Shown: one piece after another, positions 1 to 13,100 of the stretch
Position numbering within the stretch: the first letter of the stretch is position 1
Layout: each line of letters opens with the position of its first letter
Assembly (NCBI GenBank): GCA_036936605.1
Contig: JAUPFV010000001.1
Span: forward strand, 249,052,925-249,116,924
Direction: 5' to 3'
Length of the DNA stretch: 64,000 nucleotides
Source: Limnanthes douglasii subsp. nivea
Taxonomy: Eukaryota > Streptophyta > Magnoliopsida > Brassicales > Limnanthaceae
Notes under the pieces: model-generated
Told to the model about the DNA's origin: nothing
What the model saw: the letters and a program-made list of their open reading frames with translations, nothing else
Database searches by the model: none
Program-made: the position numbers and the translations under genes

Positions 1-534
1 TTCTTTGTAAGACTCTGGGAATTAGAAACCTAGATATCGAGGTGGATTCGAGCTTTCTGGTTGATCTAATTGAAAAGGGGAAGAACATCTGGTACCTCGA
101 ACCTATAATTAACTATTGTAGGAAGTTGGTTGACTCTACAATGATGATGAAGCATGTTTACAAGAAGCAGAACAAAGCTTCTGACTGGATTGCGAAAGAA
201 GCTTTGAATTCCAGAAGGAATTTCAGCTTCGATCACGAATCTGCCCCAATCGATCTAAAGACAATGGTTTTTGTAGAAAGTATCGGGTTAGGCTACATTA
301 GAGATAGAGATGGATAATGGCTGATCGCATGGTGGATGGAGTTTCCGGTGAAGGTCTGCTGAAAATGGTTTGTTGAAGTTGGTGGCAGTGGAAGTAGCTG
401 TGAGATATCAATTATTGCTCTTGGGTGTTCTATTCTACCAAGTGTTGTAATTCAGTTCATTTGTTTAATCTTTTCCCAATTTGCACTCTAAAGTTGGAAA
501 AGTATCAATAAAGCCCAAATTTGAATAAAAAACA
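1..534 (+). mobile_element. LINE copy A, 3' end (5' part outside window)
   Basis: The segment holds the last part of a LINE ORF2 (RNase H C-terminus) followed by about 215 bp of 3' UTR and an A-rich end with AATAAA-like motifs near 507 and 523. The 3' UTR shares the phrase TTGGGTGTT near the stop-distal region with LINE copy B, so A and B look like members of one subfamily in head-to-tail order. The 5' part lies before base 1. Confidence 0.8.
3..317 (+). CDS. LINE ORF2 C-terminus, RNase H domain (partial)
   Basis: The frame is open from the window edge to TAA at 315-317. It encodes the second half of a plant-LINE RNase H. An acidic EVDSS segment matches the EIDS catalytic aspartate of the intact copy E, and KQNKASDWIAKEAL matches its EENNGADWLAKEVL, which holds the last catalytic Asp. 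The end ESIGLGYIRD matches ESLEMGYLRI of copy E. RNase H in these elements removes template RNA during target-primed reverse transcription. The start is cut by the window; the first in-frame candidate codon inside (42) is GTG and not a real start. No internal stop is seen, so copy A may be younger than B, but only about 105 codons are visible. Confidence 0.8.
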   Translation, partial: LCKTLGIRNLDIEVDSSFLVDLIEKGKNIWYLEPIINYCRKLVDSTMMMKHVYKKQNKASDWIAKEALNSRRNFSFDHESAPIDLKTMVFVESIGLGYIRDRDG

Positions 535-960
535 GTTATATATTTTAAAATTAAATTAATAATATTTTTAATTCTTTTAGCTATGATTTAAAAAATTATG
601 ACAAATATAAAAAGCAAAAACCGTAACATAATTTTCCTTTCGCAATCGAAATTTTATTTCTGTACGACCTTTTTTGTTAGGCGACTCGTATTTAACGACT
701 AAAATCAATTAGTTTATTCGTAACCAAAATTTACAACTCCATTATTCCTAATAATATATAATAGTTATACATATATAAAAAATATATGTATATATTTTTA
801 TATATAATAATATATGATAAAATTTTATGCAATTGGATCCTAATAATATTTTTCAGACTAATTTTACAATCCGATTATTTTTAATTTTGCAGTTAAAATG
901 CAGTAAAATAACATATAATAATTATATATATATATATATATATTCATACTATATTTTTAA
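535..960. other. AT-rich spacer between LINE copies A and B
   Basis: Very AT-rich, with TATATA runs (about 760-815 and an (AT)n tract at 923-942). No coding potential was recognised. The last 15 bases (946-960) resemble 6814-6829 behind LINE copy B and may be its decayed target-site duplication. Confidence 0.7.
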
Positions 961-1047
961 ATGAATGGCTCTTTCAAGAAACCAAGAACAAAGTTTCGTC
1001 TCTTCAGATTTTGAAGCAAATCTTACTTAGATTGTCTTCATTGGGAG

Positions 1048-2536
1048 ATGAATTCTACCATGGAAGAGGGAGAGATTAATTATTCAATTCCGATTTCGAA
1101 TTCACCAAGCTCATCAAGATCCCTTCCTATCGATGTATCTATTTTTGAAAGAGAGTATCATATGCTTCTGAAATAAAATCAAGAACAACAACAGCAAAAT
1201 GATGAGTTAAAATAATTCTTTGAAACAAATATGATCTTCAATCACGCTTTCAAAAAATCAAGTTATAACAGTGGTTACAGGAAAGAAACATAGCATGGTG
1301 ATACAACGAACTCGTTTGCAGATGTGTTGAAAACAAGAAGTCAGGGATCTTTTTACAGATATGTCTCTGTTACTCAAAATCAGGATTCAATGATAATCAA
1401 TTTCGTGAAAGAAGATAGAGAGCATCTCCAACAGATATCAAAGCATACGGTCGTAGGAAAATTTACTTACGGAAAGCTAAAGTATGAAGTTATTAAAGAG
1501 TTTCTAGGCAAGTTCAACTTGTCCAGTTCCTTCAATGTGGCTCAATGGGACTACATGCATGTATTTATCAAATTTGAAAACATTGAATTGAAAAGATTAT
1601 GGTCTCACAATGTTTGGAAATTAGGAGAGAAAACTATGCGATTACTCAAATTGAGTACTAAATTTGATCCTAACAGTGAGAGTCCGTTAACACCAATCTT
1701 AGTAACGTTAGCCAATTTGCAAGAATTCATGTATAACGAAGGTACGATACTGGAAATAGCGAAGTCTAGGTACGCCTTTGAAAATTTGGATCCCTCCAGT
1801 CAATAGAGTCACGTTTAATTACGTTCAGTTTTGGGTGGAACTGAATATATCAAATTCTTTGGTTCATAATATACAGATCAAGTTTGGTGTTGTTGATGAA
1901 TTCTGCTTGGAAGTTATCTATGGCTCACATCCTAGCAACTGTAATATATGCAAACATATTGGGCATAATAAAATGTTTGTAAGAAAAAATCCTTTAAATC
2001 AATAACAAACTCAACAAGAAAAGATAGATTACATTAAACAAGCTTCTGATTTGATTGATAAAAACAATAGTACAATGCATCAGTTGAAATTAGTGTTAAT
2101 TGATACTGAAAAAATAATGGAGGTTGTTGATCAAAATTATAAAATTCTCAATACAAACAGGCCTACTCTTGATACAGATACAGATCAAAATGCTATGTCA
2201 AAAGTTGAAGATCTGTCTTCTGGAACTGAAGAGAATGGGAAGCAGTTCAACATTGATCCTGAGATGATTGAAACTCTACATACGATGGAAATAAGATCTT
2301 TATTTGATGTTGAGAAAGCTAATTCTGATTTCAACCTGGTTACTAACTCTCCAAACAAAGAAACAACGGGTTGTCTGCCAAGATCTCCTACAAAAGAGCA
2401 GAAAAAAGATGAGTTAATGAAAGTACAAAGTGAGGAATTCCTAAAAGTGCTAAACGAGAAAGTGAAGAAGACCAGAATTTGGAACAGCATAGGCCCTACC
2501 TCATTTAGACTCTTACAGCTGAAAAAAAGCTGTTAA
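1048..2536 (+). pseudogene. LINE ORF1 (DUF4283 plus CCHC knuckle), broken
   Basis: ATG at 1048 is in frame with the block at 1324-1806, interrupted by stops near 1173 and 1213 and another near 1291. The block has the DUF4283-type sequence of copy E (VVGKF, WDYMHVFIKF, LKRLWSHNVW). A frameshift near 1780-1800 moves the reading frame by one. The rest continues to TAA at 2534-2536 with a knuckle of form CNICKHIGH, whose final Cys is replaced (NKMFV), so the CCHC motif is lost. ORF1 of this class is an RNA-binding protein that coats the element RNA. The N-terminal 90 residues differ from copy E, so this is a different subfamily or a fast-evolving end. Confidence 0.8.
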
Positions 2537-2551
2537 ACCAAAATCATATAA

Positions 2552-5500
2552 ATGACCATCAAGTTGCTAAACTGGAATGTCAGAGAGTGGGGAATAAGCA
2601 TACTATTGAAAGATTGAAGTCTCTAAAGAGATCCCAAAACCCAGTCTTCAGGACTATTAATGAGCATTTAATTCATTCATCTAAGATCTCTCATATGGCT
2701 AAGAAAATTGGTTACAAGCATTACTTAGCAATGTCAATAATAATATTTGGTTATTGTGGATTAAAGATTATGAGGTTGAAATCCTACGCAATGAAGAGCA
2801 GTTAGTTAATGCAAATGTAAGTTACTTTACAATAAATAAAAAATTCAGGTTATCTGTTGTTTATGCAAAGTGCAACAAATCTCTAAGGCTTGATTTATGG
2901 GAATTATTACGAAGAGCCAATGATAACACTGAATGGATTATGGTTGGTGATTTTAATACCACTCTTAATATTGAAGAGAAATTATCCTGCACCAGAACTT
3001 GCATAAGGAGCATGGATGATTTTAGTAACTTAATTTTGGATTGCAATCTAATGGATGAGGGATTCTCTGGTTCAAAGTACATATGGACTAATGGTAGGAA
3101 GTGGAAAAGGTTGGACAGGGCCCTCTATAATAATTCCTGGATCAACTACTTTGACAACACTAAGGTGGTTCATTTGGCCAGTACGTGTTCAGATCACTCA
3201 CCTATATGCATAACTATCTCATCCAGCCATGATATTTTCAATTCTTCATTCAAGTTTCTAAATATGTGGACAAGGCACCCTAAGTTCTTGGATACAGTTG
3301 AAGGAAGTTGGTCTAGTCCTATGTCTGGGGATCTTTTACAAAGCTTTTGGAGGAAGTTAAAGAGATTGAAAGGAGATCTGAAGAACTGGAATAAGAATGA
3401 ATTTGGAAATGTTTTTGACTCTATCAAATAAATTGAAGAGAATATAACTTTTATTGAAATTAAGTATCAAGATTCTAAAAACGTTGCTGATAAAATTCAT
3501 CTTGACATGGCTAATGAAACTCACATGAAGCTGCTTGCAAGGGAAGAAATATTTTGGGAGTAGAAAACACATACCTTGTGGCTGAAGGACAGTGACAAGA
3601 ACTTCACTTTCTTTCATAACCTAGTAAAAAAAGAGCTAAAAAATAAGATTCATAGAATATGGGATGAATTTCAATGGTTGGAAGAGCAGAAAACAATCAC
3701 CAACTCTACAATACCATACTTTCAATCTCTATTAACTAATACTAATAGTGATACTGACTATGTTGATTTTTTTTATGTTATTCTTAAACTAGTTACTGAA
3801 GAGGATAACGCTATATTGACTGAAATTCCCACCAAAGATGAAATTTACAGTGTTGTTTGTGATCTAAACCCTAATAGACCAGTTGGTCCAGATGGTTACA
3901 ATTGAAAGTTTTATAAAGAGTGCTGGCATATAATCTCATATGACTTATGTGCTTCTATGAAAGAGATATTTAAAAGAAGTAGGATTCTTGTTGGGATTCA
4001 GGCTTCTGTGATTTTCCTTATACCCAAAGTTAGTTCTCCAAAGACATTGAGGGATTTTCATCCGATAAGTCTGACTACTCTTCTTAACATAATATACTCT
4101 AAAATCATCAACAAGAGGTTGGCTCTGATTTTACTAAGGCTTATCTTTGAGGAGAAATGGGCTTTTTCACTAATAAAAATATTCATGAGAATATACTTAT
4201 TGAAATGAGCTTTGTTATGACCTAAAGCTAAAAACAAAAAGAAGCAGCAACCTAATTTTGAAAATTGACATGGAGAAGGCCTTTGACAGGTTGTCTCACA
4301 GGTTTCTTCAAACAATTCTCAAGGAATTTGGGTTTCGTCAAATATTTATTAAGATTATAAATAAAAATATTACTAACAATCACTTTTTCTGTAATTGTTA
4401 ATGGAGCTACTAAAGGGTTTCTCAGGTCGAACCAGGGTTTAAAACAGGGGGCCTTTGCCCCCCAATTTGTTTAATAAGGGGTCTTAAGAATATGAATGAT
4501 GATCACATAACAGTTAGAAATAAATCAAGAGGTAACCAGATCATACCTTGTTTGGCGTTTGCTGATGACCCAAGTATATTCTGCAATAGTTCAACTCTTT
4601 CTTGCTCCAAAATCTCCCAGTTTCTGGCCCATTACCAAAGCATTTCCTGTCAGATCATAAACAGAGATAAGTCAAAGTAAATAATTGCAAAAAACATGAC
4701 ATCTCAAAAAATAAATAAAGTTGAAAGAAGCTTTGGAATCAGACACAAACTTTTACCTTTTAAATACTTGGAGTGACGATTAGCAACAAACGTGGAATCA
4801 GTGATTTTGACAACTTAGTCTCAAAAATCAGATAAATGATCATTGATTGGGATAGTTGCACTCTATCTTTTGGGGGGAGATTAATTTTAATTTAATCAGT
4901 TCTCTTAGCTTTACCCTTGTACGACATTCAGAACACAACTATTCCTGAAGCAATAATTTTGAGGATTGAGAACTTATACAATAAGTTCTTATGGGGCAAC
5001 AAGATTGAGACTAATGCTATTAAGTGGGCTTAATGGAACAATATTAGCAAAGCATATGCTGAAGGTGGAATTAACATGAGGAAGATTGAAGATTTGCAGG
5101 AGACATACTTTTATAAGCTTTGGTTTAACCTAAGATATAATACAACACTATGGTTAAAGCTTATGATTTCTATATACTGCAAGGATAAGCATCTTATTGC
5201 TGCCCTATTCTTAGTAGAAGGTCAAGAGTCTGTATTAGAATCACTTGGATTAAAGATAAAGTAGACAAGTTCAGTTTTTGGATTCTAGGTTGTGGGGAAA
5301 TCGATTTCTGGTTGGACAGATGGTGCACAAAGAGAGCTTTGATTTATTTCAATAAAAGTGGGCTTGTATGAAAACACTAAAATCAACAACTGTTGGGCTA
5401 ATGATGGTTGTGATATGGACAAACTAATATCTATTGTCCCTTACCATGTGGTCTCAAGTATCCTTAAGATCAACCTAAACAACCCAGACAGAATAACGTG

Positions 5501-6600
5501 GGCTTTAACTACTGATGGGAAATTTAACACAAATAAAACATGGAATGTAATAAGAGTTCAGGGTAATGAGTCAAACCTTTATAGAAAGACTTAGAATGTT
5601 GTAACTCCAAATAAATGCTGCTTCTTTCTTTGGAGAGCTCTGATTAACTGGATACCAACTGATTTGCAGAAAATGAGACTTCAATAGCTTTAAAATGCCA
5701 GTTCTGTTACAGTGAAGAAAGCACAAAACATGTTATGGTCCAATGCAACCAACCCTGGACTGTTTGGAATTATTTCAGTGCTATTCTGGGAATAAAAATC
5801 TCAAGAAATATGACGCTTCACCATTTAATTCGTACCTGGTACTGCTCTTCGAATAAATCCTACAACATTCGATCCATCATCCTAGCGATTATTGCTTGAG
5901 CTATCTGGAGAGAAAAAAACCAGAAGAAGCATCAGGGTGTAAACATAACTCCTATATCACTGATTAATCATGTGATATACATTTTAATTAGTCTAAACAA
6001 TTTGAACTTACTAATGAAGAAACACTGGGGAAAGGATTTCAGAGCTGCAATTCTTTTGGGTTGCGATGTTCATCAAATCAAGCAGAGGATACCATTATCT
6101 TTTAAATGGGTTTCTCCAAAGCTTAATCGGTATAAACTAAACACGGACGGAGCTTCGATGACAACAAGAGAGGCTAGTGGTGGCGGGGTTATCAGAAACA
6201 ATGATGCGGTCATTCTTAAAGGATCTGGAAGAATTTATGGGAAGAACACAACAATTGTTGCTGAAACCATGGCTCTTATGGATGGTTTGCTTCTCTGGAA
6301 ATATCTGAACATCGTTAACCTCGACATTGAAGTTGATTCTAGCATTTTGGTGGAGCTGATTGGAAGAGGAAAATCGATCTGGTACTTGGACCCAATTATT
6401 AACTGTTGCATGAAGCTGATTATTTCGGACTTGACAATTAAGCACGTATTTCGTGAGCAGAACAAAGTTGTAGATTAGGTCGCGAAACAGACGTTGATTC
6501 TAAGGGAAAACATCAATTTCGATCATTCATTTGCTCTTAATCAATTGAAACCGGTCGTCTTTCTTGAAAGCATCGATTAGGTTATATTAGGAGCAGGAGG
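2552..6600 (+). pseudogene. LINE ORF2 (EN-RT-zf-RVT-RNase H), broken
   Basis: ATG at 2552 opens with MTIKLLNWNVR, the same start as copy E. Recognisable blocks follow across several frames: endonuclease GDFNTT near 2947 and CSDHSP near 3189; RT with GPDGYN near 3885, a FADD motif near 4557, and a thumb region; a zf-RVT-like block near 5600-5770; and RNase H with NTDGAS near 6140 and EVDSS near 6330. At least a dozen stops and frameshifts interrupt it, for example TAG at 3561 and TGA at 3903. It cannot make protein, but it preserves the ancestral FADD that copy E has lost. Confidence 0.85.
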
Positions 6601-6829
6601 GAGAGTTGAGGTTTTGTTTTTGGTGATCTCCAATGGTTCTGGAGAAGGCTGGATCAAAGGTACCATGGAAGTCTGCAAGTCAAATGTTGGAATTTTCAAG
6701 ATGGATTTCATTCTTGGGTGTTTTCTATTAAGTGCAATTGATATAGTTTGTTCACAAACAAACCCTGTAATTTTACAAACTTATTAATAAAGGACAATAG
6801 TTTTTGGAAAAAAATACTACGTTTTATAA

Positions 6830-7774
6830 TTAATATATAATCCAATATTTTTTAATCTAAACTATAATTTATATGTTAAAAAAATTGATATTTTTAAAAA
6901 TGAAATAAAAAACTCAAATAATTATACATTAATCAAATCTGAAAAATAAACAAACTACAACCCCAAATCTATTAAAAACTTTGTAATCCAAACTATGGAT
7001 TATATATTATAAATAAAATACCAAACTTATAAATCTTAAACTTAATTACTTTTTAATGAAAATAATTTTTTTTTAATTTTGAAATTTTTTGACTCAACTA
7101 TTCCGCATTATAAACTTCTTCTAACATTAACGAACTTAGTCGACACTAAAATATTAGAACGAATCATGATGTTAATGATTTAAGTCAATACTTTCCAAAA
7201 ATAAAAGTATAATTGGCTACCAACAGTATACGGTATAAGTAGACCGAATATAAAAAGAAAGCAATATATAATGTTTCTTACTTCAAAATATTTGAATAAT
7301 TATTTTTTTCATATTACTCTTTTTTTACTTTAGTTAATATAATTATTTTATTTAATCTTTGATATAAAGAACTGCTTAATTATAAATGAGTTAAATTTTT
7401 TTTTATAAAGTATATTTTATTAATTATAAATTATTATTTTCAAATAAAAAGTTTGTAGAGTTTTAAATTTATTTTCATAAAAAGACATAGAGTGAATCTC
7501 ATCGAAGTCGCGTCACACCAAATAGTGTAATATAGTACTTTAAGTTTTACCATTACCTATTTAATACCTATTTTATCTACTTAACTCAATTTAAATATTT
7601 ATTTTTCTAATAATACATAAAATATTTATGTTTGATGGACAGCCGCGTAACAACTTTTTATTCTTTGAACCAAATTTTCTTCTCTTTTTTATTTTATCTT
7701 TTTAATTTATTTTTAAAAGGTCTATGTCTTTCAAATTGTATCTCGAAAAAAATCTAAAAATATCATCGAATTTG
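6830..7774. other. AT-rich intergenic stretch
   Basis: A/T-rich sequence with homopolymer runs. No gene, repeat unit or element border could be recognised. Confidence 0.6.
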
Positions 7775-8630
7775 GTTTTTTAAGACGAACAAAACTAGAT
7801 CCATTGATGATATATTTTTTTTATCTTTTTAGGACGAAAAAAACTCGATCCATACGAGACAAGCCATAAATAACATGCTAGAACAAATATAAAAACATGA
7901 TAGACAAGGAATAAAAAAAACACGCGAGACCATGCATAAAATATGCTAGACCATATATATAAAAAAGACGCAGACGAGTCATAATAAATCATCTAGGACC
8001 ATGCATTATTAAATCATGCGAGATCCAATATTGTTTTTTAAGACGAACAAAACTAGATCCATTGATAATACTTTTTTATCTTTCTCACCATACCTAGTAA
8101 CGCCCGTCTCGCATCTTTATAATCAAATAGTATATGTCTCGTATTTCTCCACTTCATTATGCTGGTCTCACATCTATTCACTATCATTATGTCTGATCTC
8201 GCATACTTTAATAATGTATGGTCTCTCAACTTTATCATGTCTTGCCTCCATGATTTAATAATGTATGGTCTCTCAACTTTATCATATTTGGTATCACATG
8301 ATTTAGTGATGTATGATCTTTCAACTTTATCATGTTTGGTCTCGCATGATTTAATAATGTATGGTATCTCAACTTTATCACGTATGGTCTCACATGATTA
8401 ATAATGCATCTTATCTCAATTTTATTATATATAGTCTCGCAATGATTTATTTTTCCTGGTCTCACATGTTTTTCATGCTCAGTCTAACATATTTTTTATG
8501 CATGGTCTCGCATGATTTATTATAGCACATCATGCATATTTTTATGCCTCGTCTCACATGTTTTCTAGTGAAAACGAATAAAAAATCATTAATGGATCTA
8601 GTTTTATTCGTCTTAAAATATATAAAAAAC
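7775..8630. mobile_element. Foldback/MITE-like element with inverted ends
   Basis: The left end (7775-7812, starting GTTTTTTAAGACGAACAAAA) recurs directly at 8033-8070 and in inverted form at 8585-8630. Between them lie direct repeats of about 49 bp on the right side (8200-8400: GTCTCTCAACTTTATCATG then CATGATTTAATAATGTATG). The left side (7860-8030) carries the opposite strand of the same words (CGAGACCATGCATAA, AAATCATGCGAGA). The whole unit could therefore fold into a long imperfect hairpin. No coding capacity was seen and no target-site duplication could be fixed. Foldback elements and MITEs of this type are mobilised in trans by DNA transposases. Confidence 0.65.
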
Positions 8631-10199
8631 AACGTACTTTCATTTTTTTCCCGAGCTACGCTTCGAAAGATACCGATATTTTAAAGAAAAAAAGTATGAT
8701 ATATAAAATTTTGTTCAAAAAATAAGAAGAGAGTTACTTGTAGTTTTTCACCTTGGTCCAAGTATCTATTGGAACTTTACCAATTTTGGATATTATGTGG
8801 TAATAATAAATTTGACTATATATTTATGAGTAGTTCACACATGATATAATCCTAGCTAAAAATTAGTTATATTTTAAAAAGTATAATGCGGATGTTGTAA
8901 TTATTTCCTCTTAAAATAACGTATTCTCTCTAAATTATCTTTATAAACAAACTCAAATCAATATATAAGACTTATTTTATTTAACAAACTCACCTCCAAC
9001 TATTAAATAAGGGGTAATTTATTTTGAAACTTTATATTTTATCTCAATTTAAAATGTATTTTTTAACCTTAAATGGATTTTAAATTTGTATTTTTGTCGT
9101 TTGTAAGGTATATTATTGTTATTTGGCATCAGAAGCTGGTTTTAGACCAATATACGAGGTGATTCTGATTATTGAATAAGGTTACAAGTGAATCGAGAAA
9201 AATCAAAACTTCATATTGTTCTTCACTGTGACAATGGCGTAGAAGAAGATAAAGTTTACAAAATGCAATATATATATATACACGTTAGAAAATATAATAT
9301 AGCTAACTTTGCTCGAGTTTTGCAATTTATGTGTTAGACATGTTTCACAAATTAAATTTTTTCAAGGTTTCACATGACATGAAGTTGTTTGTGAAACATA
9401 GTTTATTTCGTTGCAAAACATAGTTTATATGAATTGTAAAACATAACAAACCATATTTTGTGAAACATAGTGTATTTCAGATGCACAATATAGTCGTTTG
9501 AATTGTAAAATCTAGATAACACGTGTCTTGCGAAGAGACACCGTTTTATAACAACTTGATATTATGTTTTACAACAACTTGATATCATGTTTCACAAATA
9601 CTCAAGGAATTTATCGCAGACTGGCGAATTTGTACACTTAATTTGACCAGACTATGGATTTGTTTAAAAACTGCTCGTTTCTGACAAGTTTTGTATAATA
9701 TTTTACCAATTTTTTCATGGCTAATTTTACATGTCTTTTGTAACATATTTGGCAAATATATTCAATATTTTACCAAATTCACGGTAAAGCAATATAGTTT
9801 GCCAGCTTATAAATATGTAAATAGTCTGGCCATAATACATTAGCACATCAATAATTCAAGACCTTAAAACTCAAGAGACCCAGTTTAAGAAAATAGATAA
9901 CTACATAATCTAAGTAGTTAATGAAGGATACACTAAAAACTCTATAATATTTTTGGAAGATATTTATTGTAACATCAGATCTTATAAATACATGTAAAAC
10001 AAACATTAATAATATATTGTACATTCTTTTTTACTTCTTTATAATTTATTTTTTATCTTAAAATCCTGTTTATCAACTCTAAATATGCTCACGATTTTGG
10101 TTAAAACTTGTTACTTATATATATATCGATAAAAACAAAACAAAAAATCTTCATAGAAGAATCATAATAAAAATCTAGAGTTTAATTAGCTCATGTCGA
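8631..10199. other. AT-rich intergenic stretch with one short tandem pair
   Basis: No gene recognised. A 69-bp tandem pair lies at 9391-9528 (each unit begins GTGAAACATAGT). A TTTGGCATCAGAAGC string at 9124 is reminiscent of a copia primer-binding site, but no LTR could be matched to it. Confidence 0.5.
9391..9528. repeat. Tandem pair, 69-bp period
   Basis: Units start at 9391 and 9460, each beginning GTGAAACATAGT and continuing with TGAATTGTAAAA about 45 bases later. The two copies are diverged. Confidence 0.55.
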
Positions 10200-13100
10200 A
10201 TTCTGAATGAATAACTTATTCGTATGTAGACACAAAGTTGGAAGTAGAGCACCCAAATGGATAGCCTAAGGAACGATGACCAATAATGATCGTGTAATGG
10301 ATACCCAAATGAATACCGTTCTAGACTTCCAAACGCAAATGTGTTGTTAGGGTTGTGGATGACGAGGAAAGAGATATTGCAAATCCAGAGATTCTAAAAT
10401 CCCGTATGGAAAAAGAAGCCAAAGGCGATAAATATCCTATGAGGAGCATTGTAAGGGAGGTAAAGAAAACTTAAATCAAGAGTCTAATAGTCAAGATAAG
10501 AAGCGACAACAATATTGCACAGACATAAAAATGAGCGGAACTCCCACTTTCATGCATGAACGTAAGAATGTGAAGGTTAACGAAAGAAGAAAACTATAAT
10601 TTTGACATGTCGTAAACATTAGAGCACCACCAACAGCTAAGGCATAGCCGAGATACTTATTACCCTCACTATATTATATCTTTCCATCACCAAGTTACCC
10701 TCAATCTCCTGAATATAATCCGACTTATCTATTAAACCATATTTAAAGGAAATAGCAGTTGAACGACATACATAGCAGGCCTCAGAGTTATTCGCTATAT
10801 CCATCAAGGTAGGTCCATCCATATACAGGCTATCAGCCAAATATATGAAGGCATAATTCAAATGTGGTAGCCAAGAAGTGGAGAGAACTAGGGTTTCAAC
10901 ATACATATCCATTCATGTTTTAATTACATGAATTTTATGAGGATAAAAATTCTCATCCGGAGGAAAATACGTCACTTCCCCCCAAGGTGTTATATTGCAT
11001 AATGTCATCAGATTATACTAATCGCAAAATGGACAAGTACTATGTCAAAGAAAGATCTGAAGCACCATATCTAAAGTTCAACAATAAGATGCTACAATAT
11101 GGGACTAATGATGCAATAAAGTGATAAGAATTTTCCATGAACCTTTAAGGAAGCGCAATACAATGGTTCAATAATCTCTTGAAAGGATGCATAAAATACA
11201 ATATACTTTGAACGACATTCATGAACGATTTTGTAGGTTCAAAAGAAATCAAGGATATGTGAATGATATAATCTATTATAAACAGAGAGTTAATAAAAAT
11301 TTAAGGGAGTTCACAAAGTGTTTTGTGTAAACAAAATCATGGTTACAAGATTTCTACGATTTGGTGGTTGTAGTGGTGTTCAGGAATGAGGCAAAAAAGG
11401 TACCCTATCTAAATCAATAAAAAAAACTCTTTAAACTTCATATATTTGGATGAAGCGATATATCAAAGTGGATGAAGTCACCAAAGCAAGAAAAGTAAGA
11501 GATATTGACATTTTGATCGCATGGCCTTCGACCTACAAAATGGACACGATGGCATAAATCAACACAAATATGACACATTAAGAAATAATGGTGCTCTAAC
11601 TTCGGCCAAGCTAAGATCCATTAAGTCCCGAAGTCACAAGGGAAGGTCCAAAGTCGGTTACAGTTCTAGCAGTAGTTGAAGAGCAAACTGCCCACCAAAA
11701 TGGTCATTTATAAAGTTGACAAAGTCACCAGCAATAATATATGAAAAAACTAAGGATACAATCAAGTACAATTCATCACGGGAATTTATAGGGAGCAAAT
11801 GAGAACAGAGATAAAAAAATATTGTAAGTTTCATTGTGAAATAAGTCATTTTAAAAAAGACTATTGGGTTTTGTGATATCAAGTTCATACTTTAGTGGAT
11901 GAAAGAAAAATCCAACGATTTTTTGAAAAACAAAACCAAGACAAGATTCTAGTGATGTTATCAAACAAGGTTCAGCCCTGACCAAATAGCAAAGGAAGCT
12001 GAATACAAATGCTATCATAGTGGCAAAGAGAGAGGAAAAAGAGGAATATTTAGATCTAAATTCAAACAAACAGACGATAGAGGTGATTGCTGGAGGAGAT
12101 TCATACTCTAGAGTCACCAATAAATCAAGATATATGTTGAGAAGACCGAGATAATGTCTCAAAGAAATTATTCTCCACACATGTACTCAACCCCATATAT
12201 AAACTTTTTAATGTTGGATAACCATTTCAGAGAAGTGGCGTCCCCACATAGTGATGCAGTGTCAGTAATGGTAGATCTAGCAGGAGTAGAGATCAAGAGG
12301 GTAATAATCAATACTGGAAGCTCGACAAATATATTATATAAAAACAATTATGAAAGAATGAGAGAAGCTCTAATGGTGACCCAAAGTAAAAGAATCATTC
12401 CTAGCTTCACGGGAGAAAATGCACCTGTCACATGAGACCTAACTCTGGATATGACTCTTGGGAAGTAAGATTTAAGAAAAAATGTACAATATCTTTATAT
12501 GGTGGTAGATGCGTCATCTTCTTATAAAAATATATTAGGCCGGTCTTCGATCTATCAGAAGCATACCGTAGTATCTATAGTACACAAATACTTAAGATAC
12601 GCTATGAACAAAAAATGATTGTGGCCTGAGAAAACCAGAAAATATTTAGGAAATGTTAAGTAGCATCCATAAAAGGAAAATTATAGCAACCATAACAAAA
12701 ATGGGTCATCTTTGAATGAATTGATAATAAAAAATAAGGATCTCGGTGGGTGGAGCCTGGGAAAAAGCAAACGATGTGGTTATAAAACTAGGGAAAATTG
12801 TTAAGATCGATCGCGATATCCCAACTCATCTGAGGTATATTTTTTTTATTGTTTTGATAAATAACCTAGATATGTTTGCATGGAGTACGTATGAAGTAAC
12901 ATGGGTCTCGACATAATTCATATATCATCAGTTGAACATCAACAATAAATTTTGGTCTATAATACAAAAACAAGATTTTACTCATAATAAAAGACAAAGA
13001 TGATCGTTGAAAAGATAGATAAATTGACAGTTTTAGGAAACATACAAGGGTCTATTTATCTAATTATCTAATGTAGAAAACTAATATCGTGTTGGTCAAG

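Larger units (their letters stand above)
961..6829 (+). mobile_element. LINE copy B, near full-length, heavily decayed
   Basis: The order is a short 5' leader (961-1047), ORF1 (1048-2536), ORF2 (2552 to about 6600), and a 3' UTR with TTAATAAAGG near 6783 and an A-rich end near 6815. The leader shares CCAAGAACA with the 5' leader of intact copy E. An imperfect 15-16 bp match (946-960 and 6814-6829) may be the target-site duplication. Many stops and frameshifts show the copy is dead. Confidence 0.85.

Noticed and set aside
9124..9138. Primer-binding-site-like TTTGGCATCAGAAGC
   Set aside because: Two changes from the consensus and no matching LTR before or after it.
10637..10912. Minus-strand 91-codon ORF inside the gypsy region
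   Set aside because: The composition is protein-like, but no family was recognised, it lies antisense in a decayed element, and no promoter or splice signal supports it.
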